NCBI RefSeq assembly: GCF_000425945.1
Contig: NZ_AUEK01000011.1
Span: 124,001 to 188,000 of the forward strand
Source of the DNA: Candidatus Solirubrobacter pratensis
GTDB lineage: Bacteria; Actinomycetota; Thermoleophilia; Solirubrobacterales; Solirubrobacteraceae
Reading direction: 5' to 3'
DNA length: 64,000 bases
Part shown: piece after piece, positions 26,592 to 36,423 of the stretch
How the letters are laid out: every line of letters begins with the position of its first letter
Position numbering within the stretch: the stretch's first letter is position 1
Made by a program: the position numbers and the translations under genes
Notes under the pieces: generated by a model
Databases searched by the model: none
The model's input: the letters and a program-made list of their open reading frames with translations, nothing else
What the model was told of the DNA's origin: nothing

Positions 26592-27600
26592 CGACCCGCA
26601 CGTCGACGTGCGGGAGCGCGTGCAGGATGCGCATCACCAGCGGCTCGCGGAACCGGCGGCGCTCCGGCTCCGCGAGCAGGACGTAGGTCGTGCCGCGCTC
26701 GCGCGCGATCCGCTCGAGCACCGGCAGCGGGTCGCCGCCCTCCTCGACGATCAGGTGCGCGCCGAGCACCGACGTGAGCCTCCGCAGCGCCTCCAGCCGC
26801 GTGCGCTCGGACGCCGACGGCATGCCCGATCGCACGACGAGCACGTCGAGCTCGCCGCCGAGCCGCTGCGCGCTGCGCCACGCGCGGCGCACGACGCGCT
26901 CGTCATCGAGTCCCACCAGCGCGAGCAGGCGCTCCCCGATCGCCGGCTCCGTACCCTCGCGCACGAGCCGGCGCGACTCGACGTTCTCCGCCACCTGGCG
27001 CAGCGCCACCTCGCGCAGCGCGCGCAGGTTCTCGACCCGGAAGAAGCCCTCCAGCGCGGCCGGGACGCGGTTGAGCGGATAGACCTTGCCGTCGCGCAGG
27101 CGCGCAATCAAATCGGCGGGCGGGAGGTCCACGAGCACGACCTCGTCGGCGCGCGAGAGCACGTCGTCGGGGACGGTCTCGCGCACGCGCACGCCCGTGA
27201 GCTCGGCGACCTGGTCGTTGAGCGACTCGAGATGCTGGACGTTGACGGTCGAGAAGACGTCGATGCCCGCCGCGAGCACGTCGGCGATGTCCTCGTAGCG
27301 CTTCGGGTGCTCGAGGCCGGGCACGTTGGTGTGCGCCAGCTCGTCGATCAGGCACAGCTCGGGCGCGCGGCGCAGGATGGCCGGGAGGTCGAGCTCCTCG
27401 AGCGTCACGCCGCGATAGGCGACGCGCCGGCGCGGCACGATCTCGAGCCCCGCGGCCAGCGCCTCGGTCTCGGCGCGCGCGTGCGTCTCCAGCAGGCCGG
27501 CCACGACGTCGCGGCCGGCCTCGGCCTCGGCCTGCGCCTCGGCCAGCATGCGGTACGTCTTGCCGACGCCCGCCGCCATGCCGAGGAAGACCTTGTACAC
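26575..27600 (-). CDS. Stand-alone KdpD sensor domain (copy 1)
   Basis: This 341-residue protein corresponds only to the N-terminal half of the KdpD turgor/potassium sensor. It has the KdpD domain with Walker [14 protein letters not shown] at residues 7-19, [40 protein letters not shown] and [14 protein letters not shown] Usp-like domain follows from about residue 220 ([19 protein letters not shown] to GTTYVLLAE). The membrane and kinase parts of full KdpD are absent. The start is a GTG at 27600 with AAAGG upstream, 59 bases from the divergent kdpE. Its 3' end overlaps the peptidase remnant by 17 bases. It probably modulates a separate kinase. Confidence 0.88.
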   Translation of the reverse strand: MYKVFLGMAAGVGKTYRMLAEAQAEAEAGRDVVAGLLETHARAETEALAAGLEIVPRRRVAYRGVTLEELDLPAILRRAPELCLIDELAHTNVPGLEHPKRYEDIADVLAAGIDVFSTVNVQHLESLNDQVAELTGVRVRETVPDDVLSRADEVVLVDLPPADLIARLRDGKVYPLNRVPAALEGFFRVENLRALREVALRQVAENVESRRLVREGTEPAIGERLLALVGLDDERVVRRAWRSAQRLGGELDVLVVRSGMPSASERTRLEALRRLTSVLGAHLIVEEGGDPLPVLERIARERGTTYVLLAEPERRRFREPLVMRILHALPHVDVRVVRERG

Positions 27601-27659
27601 GCGCCAGAGCCTTTCACGCGGCCCAAGCGGCCGACCCGTGAGCTCGTAGTCTCACCCGG

Positions 27660-28328
27660 GTGACCGAGCAGACGCGTGTCCTGGTCGTCGACGACGAGCC
27701 GCAGATCCTGCGCGCGCTTCGGATCATCCTGCGCGACGCCGGCTTCGAGGTGCTGCAGGCCGGCAGCGTCGAGGAGGCGCTCGACGCCGCCGCGCTGCGC
27801 CCTCCGGCGGCCGCGATCGTCGACCTGGTGCTCCCCGACGGCGACGGGATCGAGGTCACGCGCTCGCTGCGGACATGGTCGAAGATGCCGATCATCGTCC
27901 TCTCGGCGGTCGGCGAGGAGGAGGAGAAGGTGCGCGCGCTGGAGGCGGGCGCCGACGACTACGTGACCAAGCCGTTCGGGCCGCGCGAGCTGGTCGCCCG
28001 CCTGCAGGCGGCGCTGCGGCGGGCCGACCCGGGCGCGTCGGAGCCGGTCATCGCCGCCGACGGGCTCGCGATCGACCTCGCCGCCCACACCGTGACCGTG
28101 GACGGCGAGGAGGTGCACCTCACGCCGATCGAGTACAACCTGCTGCGCGCGCTGGCGCTCAACCGCGGCCGGCTGCTGACCCACCGCTCGCTGCTGATCG
28201 ACGTGTGGGGGCCCGAGTACGCCGACGACGTGCAGGTGCTGCGCGTCCATATCGCCAACCTGCGCCGCAAGATCGGGCCGAGCTACATCCGCACCGACCC
28301 GGGCGTCGGCTACCGGTTCGCCGCCTAG
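27660..28328 (+). CDS. kdpE: KdpE-type response regulator
   Basis: This 222-residue OmpR-family regulator has a receiver domain with the acidic pair DDE at 11-13, the phosphoacceptor Asp55 ([11 protein letters not shown]), and Lys in DDYVTKPFG. The winged-helix output domain has [15 protein letters not shown] and [12 protein letters not shown]. The end GYRFAA is typical of KdpE. In other bacteria KdpE binds upstream of kdpFABC and activates it when potassium is low. Here it starts at a GTG divergent from the KdpD sensor gene and about 2 kb before the kdp structural genes. Its stop overlaps the convergent LLM gene stop by four bases. Confidence 0.92.
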   Translation: MTEQTRVLVVDDEPQILRALRIILRDAGFEVLQAGSVEEALDAAALRPPAAAIVDLVLPDGDGIEVTRSLRTWSKMPIIVLSAVGEEEEKVRALEAGADDYVTKPFGPRELVARLQAALRRADPGASEPVIAADGLAIDLAAHTVTVDGEEVHLTPIEYNLLRALALNRGRLLTHRSLLIDVWGPEYADDVQVLRVHIANLRRKIGPSYIRTDPGVGYRFAA

Positions 28329-29332
28329 AGTCCGGCTCGAGCCGCCGGACTCTCGAGTCGGGCTCCTGGCTCCAAGGCGGCGCGGACCGCCGGCGCGACC
28401 TCGGTTCCCAGCAGCTCGATCGATCGCATCACGTCGGCGTGCGGGAGCGTGCCGACGCTCATCTGCAGCAGGAAGCGGTCGTGATCGAAGAGCTCGTGCT
28501 GGAAGAGGATCTTCTCGACGACCTCCTGCGGGCTGCCGACGAAGTTCGCGCCGCGGATCGTGCGCGCGGCCTCGAACTGCTCGTGCGTCATCGGCGGCCA
28601 GCCGCGCTCGCGGCCGATCCGGTCCATCATCGCCTTGAAGGCGGGGAACGCGACCTTGGAGGCCCGCTGCGAGCTGTCGCCGACGAAGCCGTGCGAGTTG
28701 ATCGAGAGCGGGAGCCGCTCATGGCCGGCGCGGCGCGCTGCCTCTCGGTGGATCTCGGCGAACGGCGCGAAGCGCTCCGGCAGGCCCCCGATGATCGCGA
28801 GCGCCATCGGCAGCCCGAGCAGGCCCGCGCGGGCCGCCGACTGCGGGTTGCCGCCGACCGCGATCCACACCGGCAGCGGCTCCTGCACCGGCCGCGGGTA
28901 GACGCCGAGCGCCTCGGACGAGCGCACCTCCAGCAGCCGCTCGAGCTTCGTCGCGAACAGCTCGTCGTACTGGTCGAGGTCGTAGCCGAAGAGCGCGAAG
29001 GACTCGGTGAACGAGCCGCGGCCGGCCATGACCTCCGCGCGGCCGTTCGAGATCAAGTCGAGCGTCGCGAAGTCCTGGAAGACGCGGATCGGATCGTCGG
29101 AGCTGATCACCGACACCGCGCTCGTGAGGCGGATGCGCTCGGTCCGCGAGGCGGCGGCGGCGAGCACGACGGCGGGCGCGCTGACCACGAAGTCCGGGCG
29201 GTGGTGCTCGCCGACGCCGAAGACGTCGAGCCCCACCTGGTCGGCCAGCTCGATCTCCTCGAGCAGGTCGCGGACGCGCTCGCGCGGGCTGCCGGCGGTC
29301 AGCTCGCCGAAGGTGTAGATGCCGATCTCCAT
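28325..29332 (-). CDS. LLM class flavin-dependent oxidoreductase
   Basis: This 335-residue luciferase-like TIM-barrel monooxygenase has motifs GIYTFGELT at the N-terminus, [13 protein letters not shown] near 42-54, [19 protein letters not shown] and [11 protein letters not shown], typical of the FMN-linked group. It would use reduced flavin and oxygen. The gene directly upstream encodes an FMN reductase, sharing one base at the junction (TGATG), so a two-component monooxygenase pair is likely: the reductase supplies FMNH2. The HxlR regulator heads the unit. The substrate is unknown. Confidence 0.92.
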   Translation of the reverse strand: MEIGIYTFGELTAGSPRERVRDLLEEIELADQVGLDVFGVGEHHRPDFVVSAPAVVLAAAASRTERIRLTSAVSVISSDDPIRVFQDFATLDLISNGRAEVMAGRGSFTESFALFGYDLDQYDELFATKLERLLEVRSSEALGVYPRPVQEPLPVWIAVGGNPQSAARAGLLGLPMALAIIGGLPERFAPFAEIHREAARRAGHERLPLSINSHGFVGDSSQRASKVAFPAFKAMMDRIGRERGWPPMTHEQFEAARTIRGANFVGSPQEVVEKILFQHELFDHDRFLLQMSVGTLPHADVMRSIELLGTEVAPAVRAALEPGARLESPAARAGL

Positions 29333-29907
29333 CAGACCGCCACCGGCGTCCGCAGCGGCCGCAGCGCACTTTCGACGCGCTCGAGCTCGTCGAGCATCGC
29401 GTCGGCGGCCTGCTCGAGCACCTCGTTGGGCCGGAACTGCTCGTCGTCGTCGATGAATTGCCGCACGAACGGGACGTTCACCGCCTCCACCACGGGCGTC
29501 ATCTTCAGCGCCACCAGGACCGGCTTGAGCATCTGCATCGCCCGCGTCCCGGCCGCGATGCCGCCGTAGGAGACGAAGCCGACCGGCTTGTACTGCCACT
29601 CGTGGTGCAGGTAGTCGAGGGCGTTCTTGAGCGGCGCCGTGAAGCCGTGGTTGTACTCGGGCGTGACGAGCACGAATGCGTCGGCGGCGCCCACCTGCGC
29701 GCTCCAGGCCTTCGTGTGCTCGTTGGTGTACCGGCGCAGGCGCGGGTGGTTGGGCTCGTCCATCAGCGGAAGCCGGAGCTGCGCGAGGTCCACGACCTCG
29801 GTCTCGAAGCCGCCGTGCGCGCGGGCGCGCTCGGCGAACCACTCCCCGACGGGGAGCCCTACCCGACCTGGGCGCGTGCTGGCGATGACGATGATGAGCT
29901 TCGGCAT
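29332..29907 (-). CDS. NADPH-dependent FMN reductase family protein
   Basis: The 191-residue flavodoxin-like reductase has the phosphate-binding start [20 protein letters not shown]. It also has [14 protein letters not shown], the flavin-contact motif [19 protein letters not shown] near 82-100 and [16 protein letters not shown]. Such enzymes reduce free FMN or quinones with NAD(P)H. The start is set at ATG 29907 from the family N-terminus. This start is 49 bases inside the HxlR gene, and its end overlaps the LLM gene start. The three genes therefore form one operon in which the reductase probably feeds the monooxygenase. Confidence 0.92.
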   Translation of the reverse strand: MPKLIIVIASTRPGRVGLPVGEWFAERARAHGGFETEVVDLAQLRLPLMDEPNHPRLRRYTNEHTKAWSAQVGAADAFVLVTPEYNHGFTAPLKNALDYLHHEWQYKPVGFVSYGGIAAGTRAMQMLKPVLVALKMTPVVEAVNVPFVRQFIDDDEQFRPNEVLEQAADAMLDELERVESALRPLRTPVAV

Positions 29908-30239
29908 TCGGTGTCCTCGATGTCTTCCGGAACCCAGGCGTGCGCCCAGGCTTTCAGGGCCTCCACCACCGGCGCCAGCGCGGCGCCCTTCGGTGTGAGG
30001 CGGTACTCGACGCGAACGGGTGAGCTGTCCACCACGCTGCGTTCCAGGACTCCTTCCGCCTGCAGCCAGCGCAGGCGCTGGCTGAGCATCGTGTCGCTGA
30101 CGCCGGGAATCGCCGCCTTGATCTCCGCGTACCGGCGGCAGCCGTCCATGACGGCCCGCAGGATCGCCCCGCACCAGCGCGCGCCGATCAGCTCCACGGC
30201 GTAGTGGTAGCGCGGGCAGATGCTCGCTACGGAATCCAT
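29859..30239 (-). CDS. HxlR family transcriptional regulator
   Basis: This 126-residue winged-helix regulator has the HxlR pattern: a Cys near the N-terminus ([16 protein letters not shown]), then [34 protein letters not shown] and [12 protein letters not shown]. Members of this family often sense electrophiles or quinones through that Cys and control flavoenzyme genes, which fits the reductase and LLM genes it overlaps. The last 12 residues ([11 protein letters not shown]) lie in the overlap with the reductase start and are low-complexity. Upstream, 87 bases separate it from the first small kdp gene on the other strand. Confidence 0.92.
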   Translation of the reverse strand: MDSVASICPRYHYAVELIGARWCGAILRAVMDGCRRYAEIKAAIPGVSDTMLSQRLRWLQAEGVLERSVVDSSPVRVEYRLTPKGAALAPVVEALKAWAHAWVPEDIEDTECRSSSSSSPARAQVG

Positions 30240-30326
30240 AGTTGCTCAGATTACCGCAGGGTCTTCACGGAATCTGTATACGGCGCTTGTGGATCTGTAC
30301 GAGCGCTTGACGGCGGCAGGCGCAGC

Positions 30327-30416
30327 ATGCCAACCATGGATCTCGTCGCCGTCGCACTGGCCGTCCTGGCCTTCCTCGCGCTCTACGGCCTGATCGAGCT
30401 GGTGGACCGCATATGA
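30327..30416 (+). CDS. Tiny membrane peptide preceding kdpF
   Basis: This 29-residue single-helix peptide (26 residues if the second ATG at 30336 is used) has a core of LVAVALAVLAFLALYGLIEL and a short charged end VDRI. Its stop overlaps the next tiny gene by four bases (ATGA), so the two are translationally coupled. A second small peptide before kdpF is seen in some actinobacterial kdp operons, but I know no function. It may be a KdpF-like lipid-mimicking stabiliser. I see no convincing promoter in the 86 bases in front of it. Confidence 0.65.
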   Translation: MPTMDLVAVALAVLAFLALYGLIELVDRI

Positions 30417-30502
30417 GCGCCTCCGACTTGATCGGCCTGATCGTCTCCTGCCTGCTGGTCGTCTACCTGCTCTACGCGCTCGTACGCGGGGAGCGGTTCT
30501 AG
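30413..30502 (+). CDS. kdpF: Potassium-transporting ATPase small subunit KdpF
   Basis: A 29-residue single-pass peptide (MSASDLIGLIVSCLLVVYLL, then ALVRGERF) directly before kdpA. Length, one central helix and the C-terminal RGERF (compare PERF/PEKF in known KdpF) match the family. KdpF stabilises the KdpFABC complex in the membrane. The ATG overlaps the previous small gene's stop and the gap to kdpA is four bases. Confidence 0.88.
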   Translation: MSASDLIGLIVSCLLVVYLLYALVRGERF

Positions 30503-30506
30503 CGCC

Positions 30507-32192
30507 ATGCAGGGCTGGCTGCAGATCATCGTCTTCTGCCTCGTCTTCACGGCGATCGTGCCGCTGCTCGGCGGCTACATGGCGCGCGTGTTCACCGGCG
30601 AGCGCGTGTTCCTCTCCCCCGTCGTCGGACCGCTCGAGCGGCTCACGTACCGCGTGCTGCGAGTCGACACCACGGTGTCGCAGGGCTGGAAGGCCTACGC
30701 GGGCTCCCTGCTGGTCTTCAGTGGTCTTTTCTGGTTGTTCCTCTACCTCGTCCTGCGAACACAGACGCTGCATCCCTGGAACCACCAGGACTTCCACTCG
30801 GGCACCTGGGATGTCACGTTCAACACCGTCTCGTCGTTCATCACGAACACGAACTGGCAGTACTACGGCGGCGAGACGACGATGTCGTTCTTCAGCCAGA
30901 TGGCCGGACTGGCGGTGCAGAACTTCGTCTCGGCGGCCGTCGGCATCGTCGTGGCGATCGCGCTGATCCGCGGCATCGCCAACCGCCGCCAGGGCGCGGC
31001 GGGGCTCGGCAACTTCTGGCAGGACCTCACGCGCGCGCTGCTCTACGTGCTGCTGCCGATCTCGATCGTCGGCTCGATCGTCCTCGTGTCACAGGGCGTC
31101 GTGCAGGACCTCGGCGGCTGGGGCCCCGTCGCCTCGCAGGAGATCATCAAGGAGCTCGGCACCAACGGCGGCGGCTTCTTCAACGTCAACTCCGCGATGC
31201 CGTTCGAGAACGGCAGCGGGCTATCGAACTTCGTCGAGATGCTGGCGATCATCTGCATCCCGGCGTCGCTGACGTACACGTACGGCCGCATGGTCGGCAG
31301 CCGCCGCCAGGGCTGGACCATCTTCGGCGCGATGTTCGCGCTGTTCGCCGTCTCGACGATCGTCGTGTACCTCGGCGAGATGCACGGAACCGCCGCGCAG
31401 CACGCCGCCGGCGTCGCCGGCGCGAACCTCGAGGGCAAGGAGGTGCGGTTCGGCACCGCCGGCTCGGCGCTCTGGACCGCGGTCACGACGGTCACCTCGA
31501 CCGGCGCCGTCAACGCCGCGTTCGAGTCGCTGACGTCGGTCGGCAGCATCGTCCCGTTCGCGAACCTCGCCTACGGCGAGAGCGTGTTCGGCGGCGTCGG
31601 CACCGGCCTGTACACGATGCTGCTCTATGTCCTGCTCGCCGTGTTCATCGGCGGCCTGATGGTCGGGCGCACGCCGGAGTACCTGGGCAAGAAGCTCGAG
31701 GCGCGCGAAGTCAAGCTCATCGTGCTCGGGTTGCTCGCCACGCCGCTGACGGTGTTGATAGCCGGCGCCTTGGCGACCGGAACCAAGTACGGCGCGCCGT
31801 CGGTCTACGCGAGCGGCCCGCAGGGCTTCTCCGAATCGCTGTACGCGTACCTCTCGCAGGCCAACAACAACGGCTCGGCGTTCGCCGGCTACACGGGCTA
31901 CTTCCAGCCCACCGCCGGCAACCTCGGGGCGCACGGCATCACGTTCGCCGACCTGCTCGGCGGCCTCAGCATGATGTTCGCCCGCTTCACGCCGATGGTC
32001 TTCACGCTCGCCGTCGCCGGCGTGATGTTGAAGAAGCGGGTCGCACCCGCCGGCCTGGGGACGATGCGGACCGATACGCCGACGTTCGGCGGCCTGCTGG
32101 TCGGCACGGTCGTGCTGATCGGCGCCCTGACGTTCTTCCCCGCCATCCTGCTCGGCCCCGCGGTCCAGAGCCTGACCTCCCATCTGTTCTGA
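30507..32192 (+). CDS. kdpA: Potassium-transporting ATPase channel-like subunit KdpA
   Basis: This 561-residue potassium-binding subunit has ten or so transmembrane helices and four selectivity-filter-like loops: FNTVSSFITNTNWQ near 107-120, IIKELGTNGGGFFNVNSA near 212-229, TSTGAVNAAFESLTSVGS near 331-348, and the last near QANNNGSAFAGY around 450. Length and motifs match full KdpA. It selects potassium and passes it to the KdpB pump. Its stop and the kdpC ATG share one base. The N-terminus begins MQGWLQIIVFC as in orthologues. Confidence 0.96.
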   Translation: MQGWLQIIVFCLVFTAIVPLLGGYMARVFTGERVFLSPVVGPLERLTYRVLRVDTTVSQGWKAYAGSLLVFSGLFWLFLYLVLRTQTLHPWNHQDFHSGTWDVTFNTVSSFITNTNWQYYGGETTMSFFSQMAGLAVQNFVSAAVGIVVAIALIRGIANRRQGAAGLGNFWQDLTRALLYVLLPISIVGSIVLVSQGVVQDLGGWGPVASQEIIKELGTNGGGFFNVNSAMPFENGSGLSNFVEMLAIICIPASLTYTYGRMVGSRRQGWTIFGAMFALFAVSTIVVYLGEMHGTAAQHAAGVAGANLEGKEVRFGTAGSALWTAVTTVTSTGAVNAAFESLTSVGSIVPFANLAYGESVFGGVGTGLYTMLLYVLLAVFIGGLMVGRTPEYLGKKLEAREVKLIVLGLLATPLTVLIAGALATGTKYGAPSVYASGPQGFSESLYAYLSQANNNGSAFAGYTGYFQPTAGNLGAHGITFADLLGGLSMMFARFTPMVFTLAVAGVMLKKRVAPAGLGTMRTDTPTFGGLLVGTVVLIGALTFFPAILLGPAVQSLTSHLF

Positions 32193-32839
32193 TGAAGAAG
32201 AACCTGATCACCTCCGCCATCGCCGTGATCGCGTTCACGGTGCTGCTCGGTCTCGCCTATCCGCTCGCGATGACAGGAATCGCGCAGGTCGCGTTCCCGA
32301 ACCGCGCCGACGGGTCGCCGATCACGGTCGACGGCAAGGTCGTCGGCTCGCGGCTGCTCGCGCAGGCCTACCAGCTGCCCGTGCTCGACGCCGACGGCAA
32401 GCCTAAGAAGGACGCCGACGGCAACGCGGTCACCGAGCCGGACCCGAAGTACTTCCAGCCGCGGCCGTCGCAGACGGACTACAACCCGAACGGGACGTTC
32501 TTCTCCAACCGCGGGCCCAACCAGGCCAGCGCGAAGTTCTTCTACCGCGACCAGCTCAAGGCGTACCTGGACCTCAACGGGCCGTATGACCGCGGGCTCA
32601 CCAACGCGCAGGTGCCGCAGGACGCCGTGACGACGTCCGGCTCGGGCGTGGACCCGCACATCTCCAAGGACAACGCGGCCATCCAGGCCAAGCGCATCGC
32701 CGCCGTCCGCAAGCTCCCGCTCGCGACCGTCGCGAGGCTGATCAAGGCCAACACCGACGGGCGCTCGCTCGGGTTGCTCGGCGAGCCCGGCATCAACGTG
32801 ACCGAACTCAACCTCGCCCTCGATCGAGAGGCCCGATGA
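32192..32839 (+). CDS. kdpC: Potassium-transporting ATPase subunit KdpC
   Basis: This 215-residue subunit has one N-terminal helix ([20 protein letters not shown]) and a soluble outer domain with [62 protein letters not shown] and [19 protein letters not shown], all diagnostic. It has an insertion of about 15 residues around 65-80 compared with the enteric protein. In most bacteria kdpC follows kdpB; here it lies between kdpA and kdpB. Its stop overlaps the kdpB start by four bases (ATGA). Confidence 0.96.
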   Translation: MKKNLITSAIAVIAFTVLLGLAYPLAMTGIAQVAFPNRADGSPITVDGKVVGSRLLAQAYQLPVLDADGKPKKDADGNAVTEPDPKYFQPRPSQTDYNPNGTFFSNRGPNQASAKFFYRDQLKAYLDLNGPYDRGLTNAQVPQDAVTTSGSGVDPHISKDNAAIQAKRIAAVRKLPLATVARLIKANTDGRSLGLLGEPGINVTELNLALDREAR

Positions 32840-34908
32840 CAGCCATCGCAACTCCGCCGGCGCCGCCGCGGACCCCGCAGCGCGACTCGAAGTCGCTCTT
32901 CACCCCGGACATCCTCTGGCCCTCGGTGTGGGGCGCGGTGAAGAAGCTCGACCCGCGCGTGCAGGTCCGCAACCCGGTGATGTTCGTGGTCGAGATCGGC
33001 GCCGTGATCAGCACGATCGCGTGGATCCTCGGCGGCTCGGACCCTGGATGGTTCACGTTCACGATCGCGATCTGGCTGTGGCTGACCGTGATCTTCGCGA
33101 ACCTCGCGGAGGCGCTGGCCGAGGGCCGCGGGCGCGCGCAGGCCGCCACGCTGCGGGCGATGCGCTCCGAGACCACCGCGCGGCTGCAGGACGGCGGCGC
33201 GCGCGCCGCCTCCGAGCTGCGGCGCGGCGACGTCGTGGAGGTCGAGGCGGGCGAGGTGATCCCGGGCGACGGCACCGTGATCGACGGCATCGCCTCGGTC
33301 GACGAGTCGGCCATCACCGGCGAGTCGGCGCCCGTCATCCGCGAGTCCGGCGGCGACCGCAGCGCGGTCACCGGCGGCACGCGCGTGCTCTCGGACCGCA
33401 TCGTGGTCGAGATCACGCAGGAGCCCGGCAAGTCCTTCCTGGACCGCATGATCGCGCTCGTGGAGGGCGCCGCGCGGCGCAAGACGCCGAACGAGATCGC
33501 GCTGAACATCCTGCTCGCCGGCCTGACGTTGATCTTCGTGATCGTGATCGTCTCGCTGCGGCCGTTCGCGGAGTTCTCCAACACGACGATCTCGATCACG
33601 ACGCTGATCGCGCTGCTCGTCGCGCTGATCCCGACGACGATCGGCGCGCTGCTGAGCGCGATCGGCATCGCCGGGATGGATCGTCTCGTGCGCCGCAACG
33701 TGCTCGCCCTGTCGGGCCGCGCGGTCGAGGCGTCCGGCGACGTCGACGTGCTGCTGCTCGACAAGACCGGCACGATCACGCTCGGCAACCGCCAGGCGGC
33801 CGAGTTCGTCCCGATGCCCGGCGTCGAGGAGCTCGAGCTCGCCGAGGCGGCGCAGCTCGCCTCGCTCGCCGACGAGACGCCCGAGGGGCGCTCGATCGTC
33901 GTGCTGGCCAAGGGCTACGGCATCCGGGAGCGCGAGATCGCGGCGCACGAGGCGGAGTTCGTCTCGTTCACGGCGCAGACGCGCATGAGCGGCATCGACT
34001 ACGACGGCACGCGCCTGCGCAAGGGCGCCGGCGACGCGATCATCCGCTGGGTCGAGGACGAGGGCGGCCAGGCGCCGTCCGAGCTGACGCCTGTGCTCGA
34101 TCGCATCGCCCGCGAGGGCGGCACACCGCTGGCCGTCGCCCGCGACGCCCAGGTACTCGGCGTCGTCTATCTCAAGGACACCGTCAAAGACGGCATGCGC
34201 CACCGCTTCGAGCAGCTGCGCGCGATGGGCATCCGGACGGTCATGGTCACGGGCGACAACCGGCTGACGGCGGCGAAGATCGCCGAGGAGGCGGGCGTCG
34301 ACGACTTCCTCGCGGAGGCGACGCCTGAGCGCAAGCTCGAGCTGATCCGCGAAGAGCAGGCCAACGGCCGGCTCGTGGCGATGACCGGCGACGGCACCAA
34401 CGACGCGCCCGCGCTCGCGCAAGCCGACGTCGGCGTGGCGATGAACACCGGCACCCAGGCCGCCCGCGAGGCGGGCAACATGGTCGACCTCGACTCCAAC
34501 CCGACCAAGCTGATCGAGATCGTCGAGGTCGGCAAGCAGCTCCTGATCACGCGCGGGGCGCTGACGACGTTCTCGATCGCCAACGACGTCGCCAAGTACT
34601 TCGCGATCCTGCCCGCGATCTTCGTCGCGACATACGCGAGCGGCGGCTCCGCCGAAGGCCCGCTCTCCAAGCTCAACGTGATGAGCCTGGGAACGCCGCA
34701 GTCGGCGATCATCTCGGCGATCGTCTTCAACGCGATCGTGATCCCGCTGCTGGTCCCGATCGCGCTGCGCGGCGTCCGCTACCGCGCGGTCGGCGCCACC
34801 GCGCTGCTGCGGCGCAACCTGCTGATCTACGGCGTCGGCGGCCTGATCGCCCCGTTCATCGGGATCAAGCTGATCGACCTGATCGTCCACAACCTGCTGG
34901 GGGCGTAA
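32836..34908 (+). CDS. kdpB: Potassium-transporting ATPase ATP-binding subunit KdpB
   Basis: This 690-residue P-type ATPase is the energy-coupling subunit. It has the actuator motif TGES at 161-164, the phosphorylation site DKTGT with Asp309, KGAGDAI in the nucleotide domain, and [12 protein letters not shown] in the hinge, followed by the last membrane helices ([11 protein letters not shown] and the [14 protein letters not shown] end). All catalytic residues appear intact. In enteric bacteria a serine in the TGES loop is the target of inhibitory phosphorylation, and it is present here (Ser164). It is the last canonical structural gene of this kdp operon. Confidence 0.96.
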   Translation: MTAIATPPAPPRTPQRDSKSLFTPDILWPSVWGAVKKLDPRVQVRNPVMFVVEIGAVISTIAWILGGSDPGWFTFTIAIWLWLTVIFANLAEALAEGRGRAQAATLRAMRSETTARLQDGGARAASELRRGDVVEVEAGEVIPGDGTVIDGIASVDESAITGESAPVIRESGGDRSAVTGGTRVLSDRIVVEITQEPGKSFLDRMIALVEGAARRKTPNEIALNILLAGLTLIFVIVIVSLRPFAEFSNTTISITTLIALLVALIPTTIGALLSAIGIAGMDRLVRRNVLALSGRAVEASGDVDVLLLDKTGTITLGNRQAAEFVPMPGVEELELAEAAQLASLADETPEGRSIVVLAKGYGIREREIAAHEAEFVSFTAQTRMSGIDYDGTRLRKGAGDAIIRWVEDEGGQAPSELTPVLDRIAREGGTPLAVARDAQVLGVVYLKDTVKDGMRHRFEQLRAMGIRTVMVTGDNRLTAAKIAEEAGVDDFLAEATPERKLELIREEQANGRLVAMTGDGTNDAPALAQADVGVAMNTGTQAAREAGNMVDLDSNPTKLIEIVEVGKQLLITRGALTTFSIANDVAKYFAILPAIFVATYASGGSAEGPLSKLNVMSLGTPQSAIISAIVFNAIVIPLLVPIALRGVRYRAVGATALLRRNLLIYGVGGLIAPFIGIKLIDLIVHNLLGA

Positions 34909-34909
34909 C

Positions 34910-35353
34910 GTGGTCGCGCACGCGTTCGAGCCGGTGCCCCGTCTGGGGCTGCTGCGCCTGCGTGTCGCGCTGATCGCGCCGCGGCTGGACTCCGCTCTGG
35001 CGGCCGGGATCGACCCGGTCGCCAGCTCGGAGCTCGCGCTTCGCGCCGGGCAGCTGGTCTCACCGCGGCGACGCGCGGGCTTCGCGCGCTCCCTCGTCCG
35101 AGCGGTGCAGAGCGCGCAGACGCCGCGCCTCCCTATGCGCGGTGCGTCCGTCCCGGTCAACCGGGCCGCCGTGCGGGAGGCGCGGCCCGCGCTGCTCGCG
35201 CTGGCCGACGACCTCGTGGAGGTCCTGCACCCGTGCCCCCGCGGCGTCGCGCTGGCGGTCGAGCTGCTGCGCGACGGCGCCGGCCCGCTCTACCGGCCGC
35301 ACGCGCCCGCCGAGCTGCACACCGCCGCCGAGCGCGCACGCCACGCGCTCTGA
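34910..35353 (+). CDS. Hypothetical protein between kdpB and the second KdpD sensor
   Basis: This 147-residue protein starts at a GTG one base after the kdpB stop, with a G-rich ribosome site overlapping the kdpB end, and ends sharing one base with the next gene. It is Arg/Ala/Leu-rich with no signal or membrane segment. A C-terminal segment, VEVLHPCPRGVALAVELL followed by DGAGPLYRP, looks conserved-protein-like and helical. I cannot name a domain. Position alone ties it to Kdp expression or regulation. It could be a small soluble partner of the KdpD sensor domain. Confidence 0.72.
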   Translation: MVAHAFEPVPRLGLLRLRVALIAPRLDSALAAGIDPVASSELALRAGQLVSPRRRAGFARSLVRAVQSAQTPRLPMRGASVPVNRAAVREARPALLALADDLVEVLHPCPRGVALAVELLRDGAGPLYRPHAPAELHTAAERARHAL

Positions 35354-36423
35354 TGCCCCGTGGACGGCACAAGGTCTTTCTCGGAATGGCCGCCGGCGTC
35401 GGCAAGACCTACCGGATGCTCCAGGAGGGGCGCACCGACGGGCGCGACGTCGCGATCGGGCTGCTGGAGACCCACGGCCGCGCCGAGACCGAGGAGCAGG
35501 CGCGGGGCCTGGAGGTCATCCCGCGGCGGGTCGTGATGTACCGCGGCGCGGCGCTGCTGGAGATGGACCTGCCGGCGATCATCGCCCGGACGCCCGATCT
35601 GTGCCTGATCGACGAGCTCGCGCACACCAACGCGCCCGGGCTCGAGCACGTCAAGCGCTACGAGGACGTCGAGGACGTGCTCGCGGCCGGCATCGACGTC
35701 TACTCGACGTTGAACGTCCAGCATCTGGACTCGCTCAACGACCAGCTAGCCGAGAACAGCGGCGTGCGCGTGCGCGAGACGGTGCCCGACACGGCGCTGC
35801 AGCGGGCCGACGAGATCGTCGTGGTCGACGTCACGCCGGAGACGCTGCTCGACCGCCTGCGCGCCGGCAAGGTCTATCCGGCGCCGCGCATCGACGCCGC
35901 CCTGAACGGCTTCTTCCGGATCGAGAACCTCGTCGCGCTGCGCGAGACCGCGCTGCGGCAGGTCGCCGAGGAGACGGTCACGCCGCAGCGCGTGACGGTC
36001 GGAGAGCGGCTGCTGGCGCTCGTTCGTCCGCAGCCGAGCGCGCAGCGGCTCGTGCGCCGGGCGTGGCGCTCGGCGCAGCGGCTCGGCGCGGACCTCGACG
36101 TCCTCTGGGTGCAGCCGCCGGGACACGCCCCGAGCGACGAGCAGGCGCGCGCGCTCTCGGCGCTGAGGCAGCTCACGTCGGTGCTCGGCGCGCATCTGAT
36201 CGTCGTCGAGTCCGACGACATCGTGGCCGCGGCCGCCGAGCAGATCCGCGAGCGCGGCACGACGTACGTGCTGGTCGGCGAGTCGGGCCCGCGGCGGTGG
36301 CTCGGGCGCCTGCGCGAGCCGCTCCCGCAACGGATCATGGCCGCGGCGCCGCGAGGCGTCGACGTCCGCATCGTGGCCTCGCGGCGCCTGCGCGAGACCG
36401 AGGGCAAGGAGGCACCCGCATGA
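35353..36423 (+). CDS. Stand-alone KdpD sensor domain (copy 2)
   Basis: This 356-residue protein has the same architecture as the copy at 26.6-27.6 kb: KdpD domain with [13 protein letters not shown] near residues 10-22, [44 protein letters not shown] and STLNVQHLDSLND, then a Usp-like domain ([33 protein letters not shown]). No membrane helices or kinase domain follow. It overlaps its neighbours by one and four bases, so it belongs to the kdp operon. The two copies are clearly paralogous but differ throughout. Known KdpD N-domains bind ATP and, in some bacteria, cyclic di-AMP in the Usp part. Neither is shown here. Confidence 0.9.
   Translation: MPRGRHKVFLGMAAGVGKTYRMLQEGRTDGRDVAIGLLETHGRAETEEQARGLEVIPRRVVMYRGAALLEMDLPAIIARTPDLCLIDELAHTNAPGLEHVKRYEDVEDVLAAGIDVYSTLNVQHLDSLNDQLAENSGVRVRETVPDTALQRADEIVVVDVTPETLLDRLRAGKVYPAPRIDAALNGFFRIENLVALRETALRQVAEETVTPQRVTVGERLLALVRPQPSAQRLVRRAWRSAQRLGADLDVLWVQPPGHAPSDEQARALSALRQLTSVLGAHLIVVESDDIVAAAAEQIRERGTTYVLVGESGPRRWLGRLREPLPQRIMAAAPRGVDVRIVASRRLRETEGKEAPA

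Noticed and set aside
30240..30326. Possible kdp promoter or cyclic-di-AMP riboswitch upstream of the first small kdp peptide
   Set aside because: The space is only 86 bases, no -35/-10 pair stands out, and no riboswitch-like helices are apparent.
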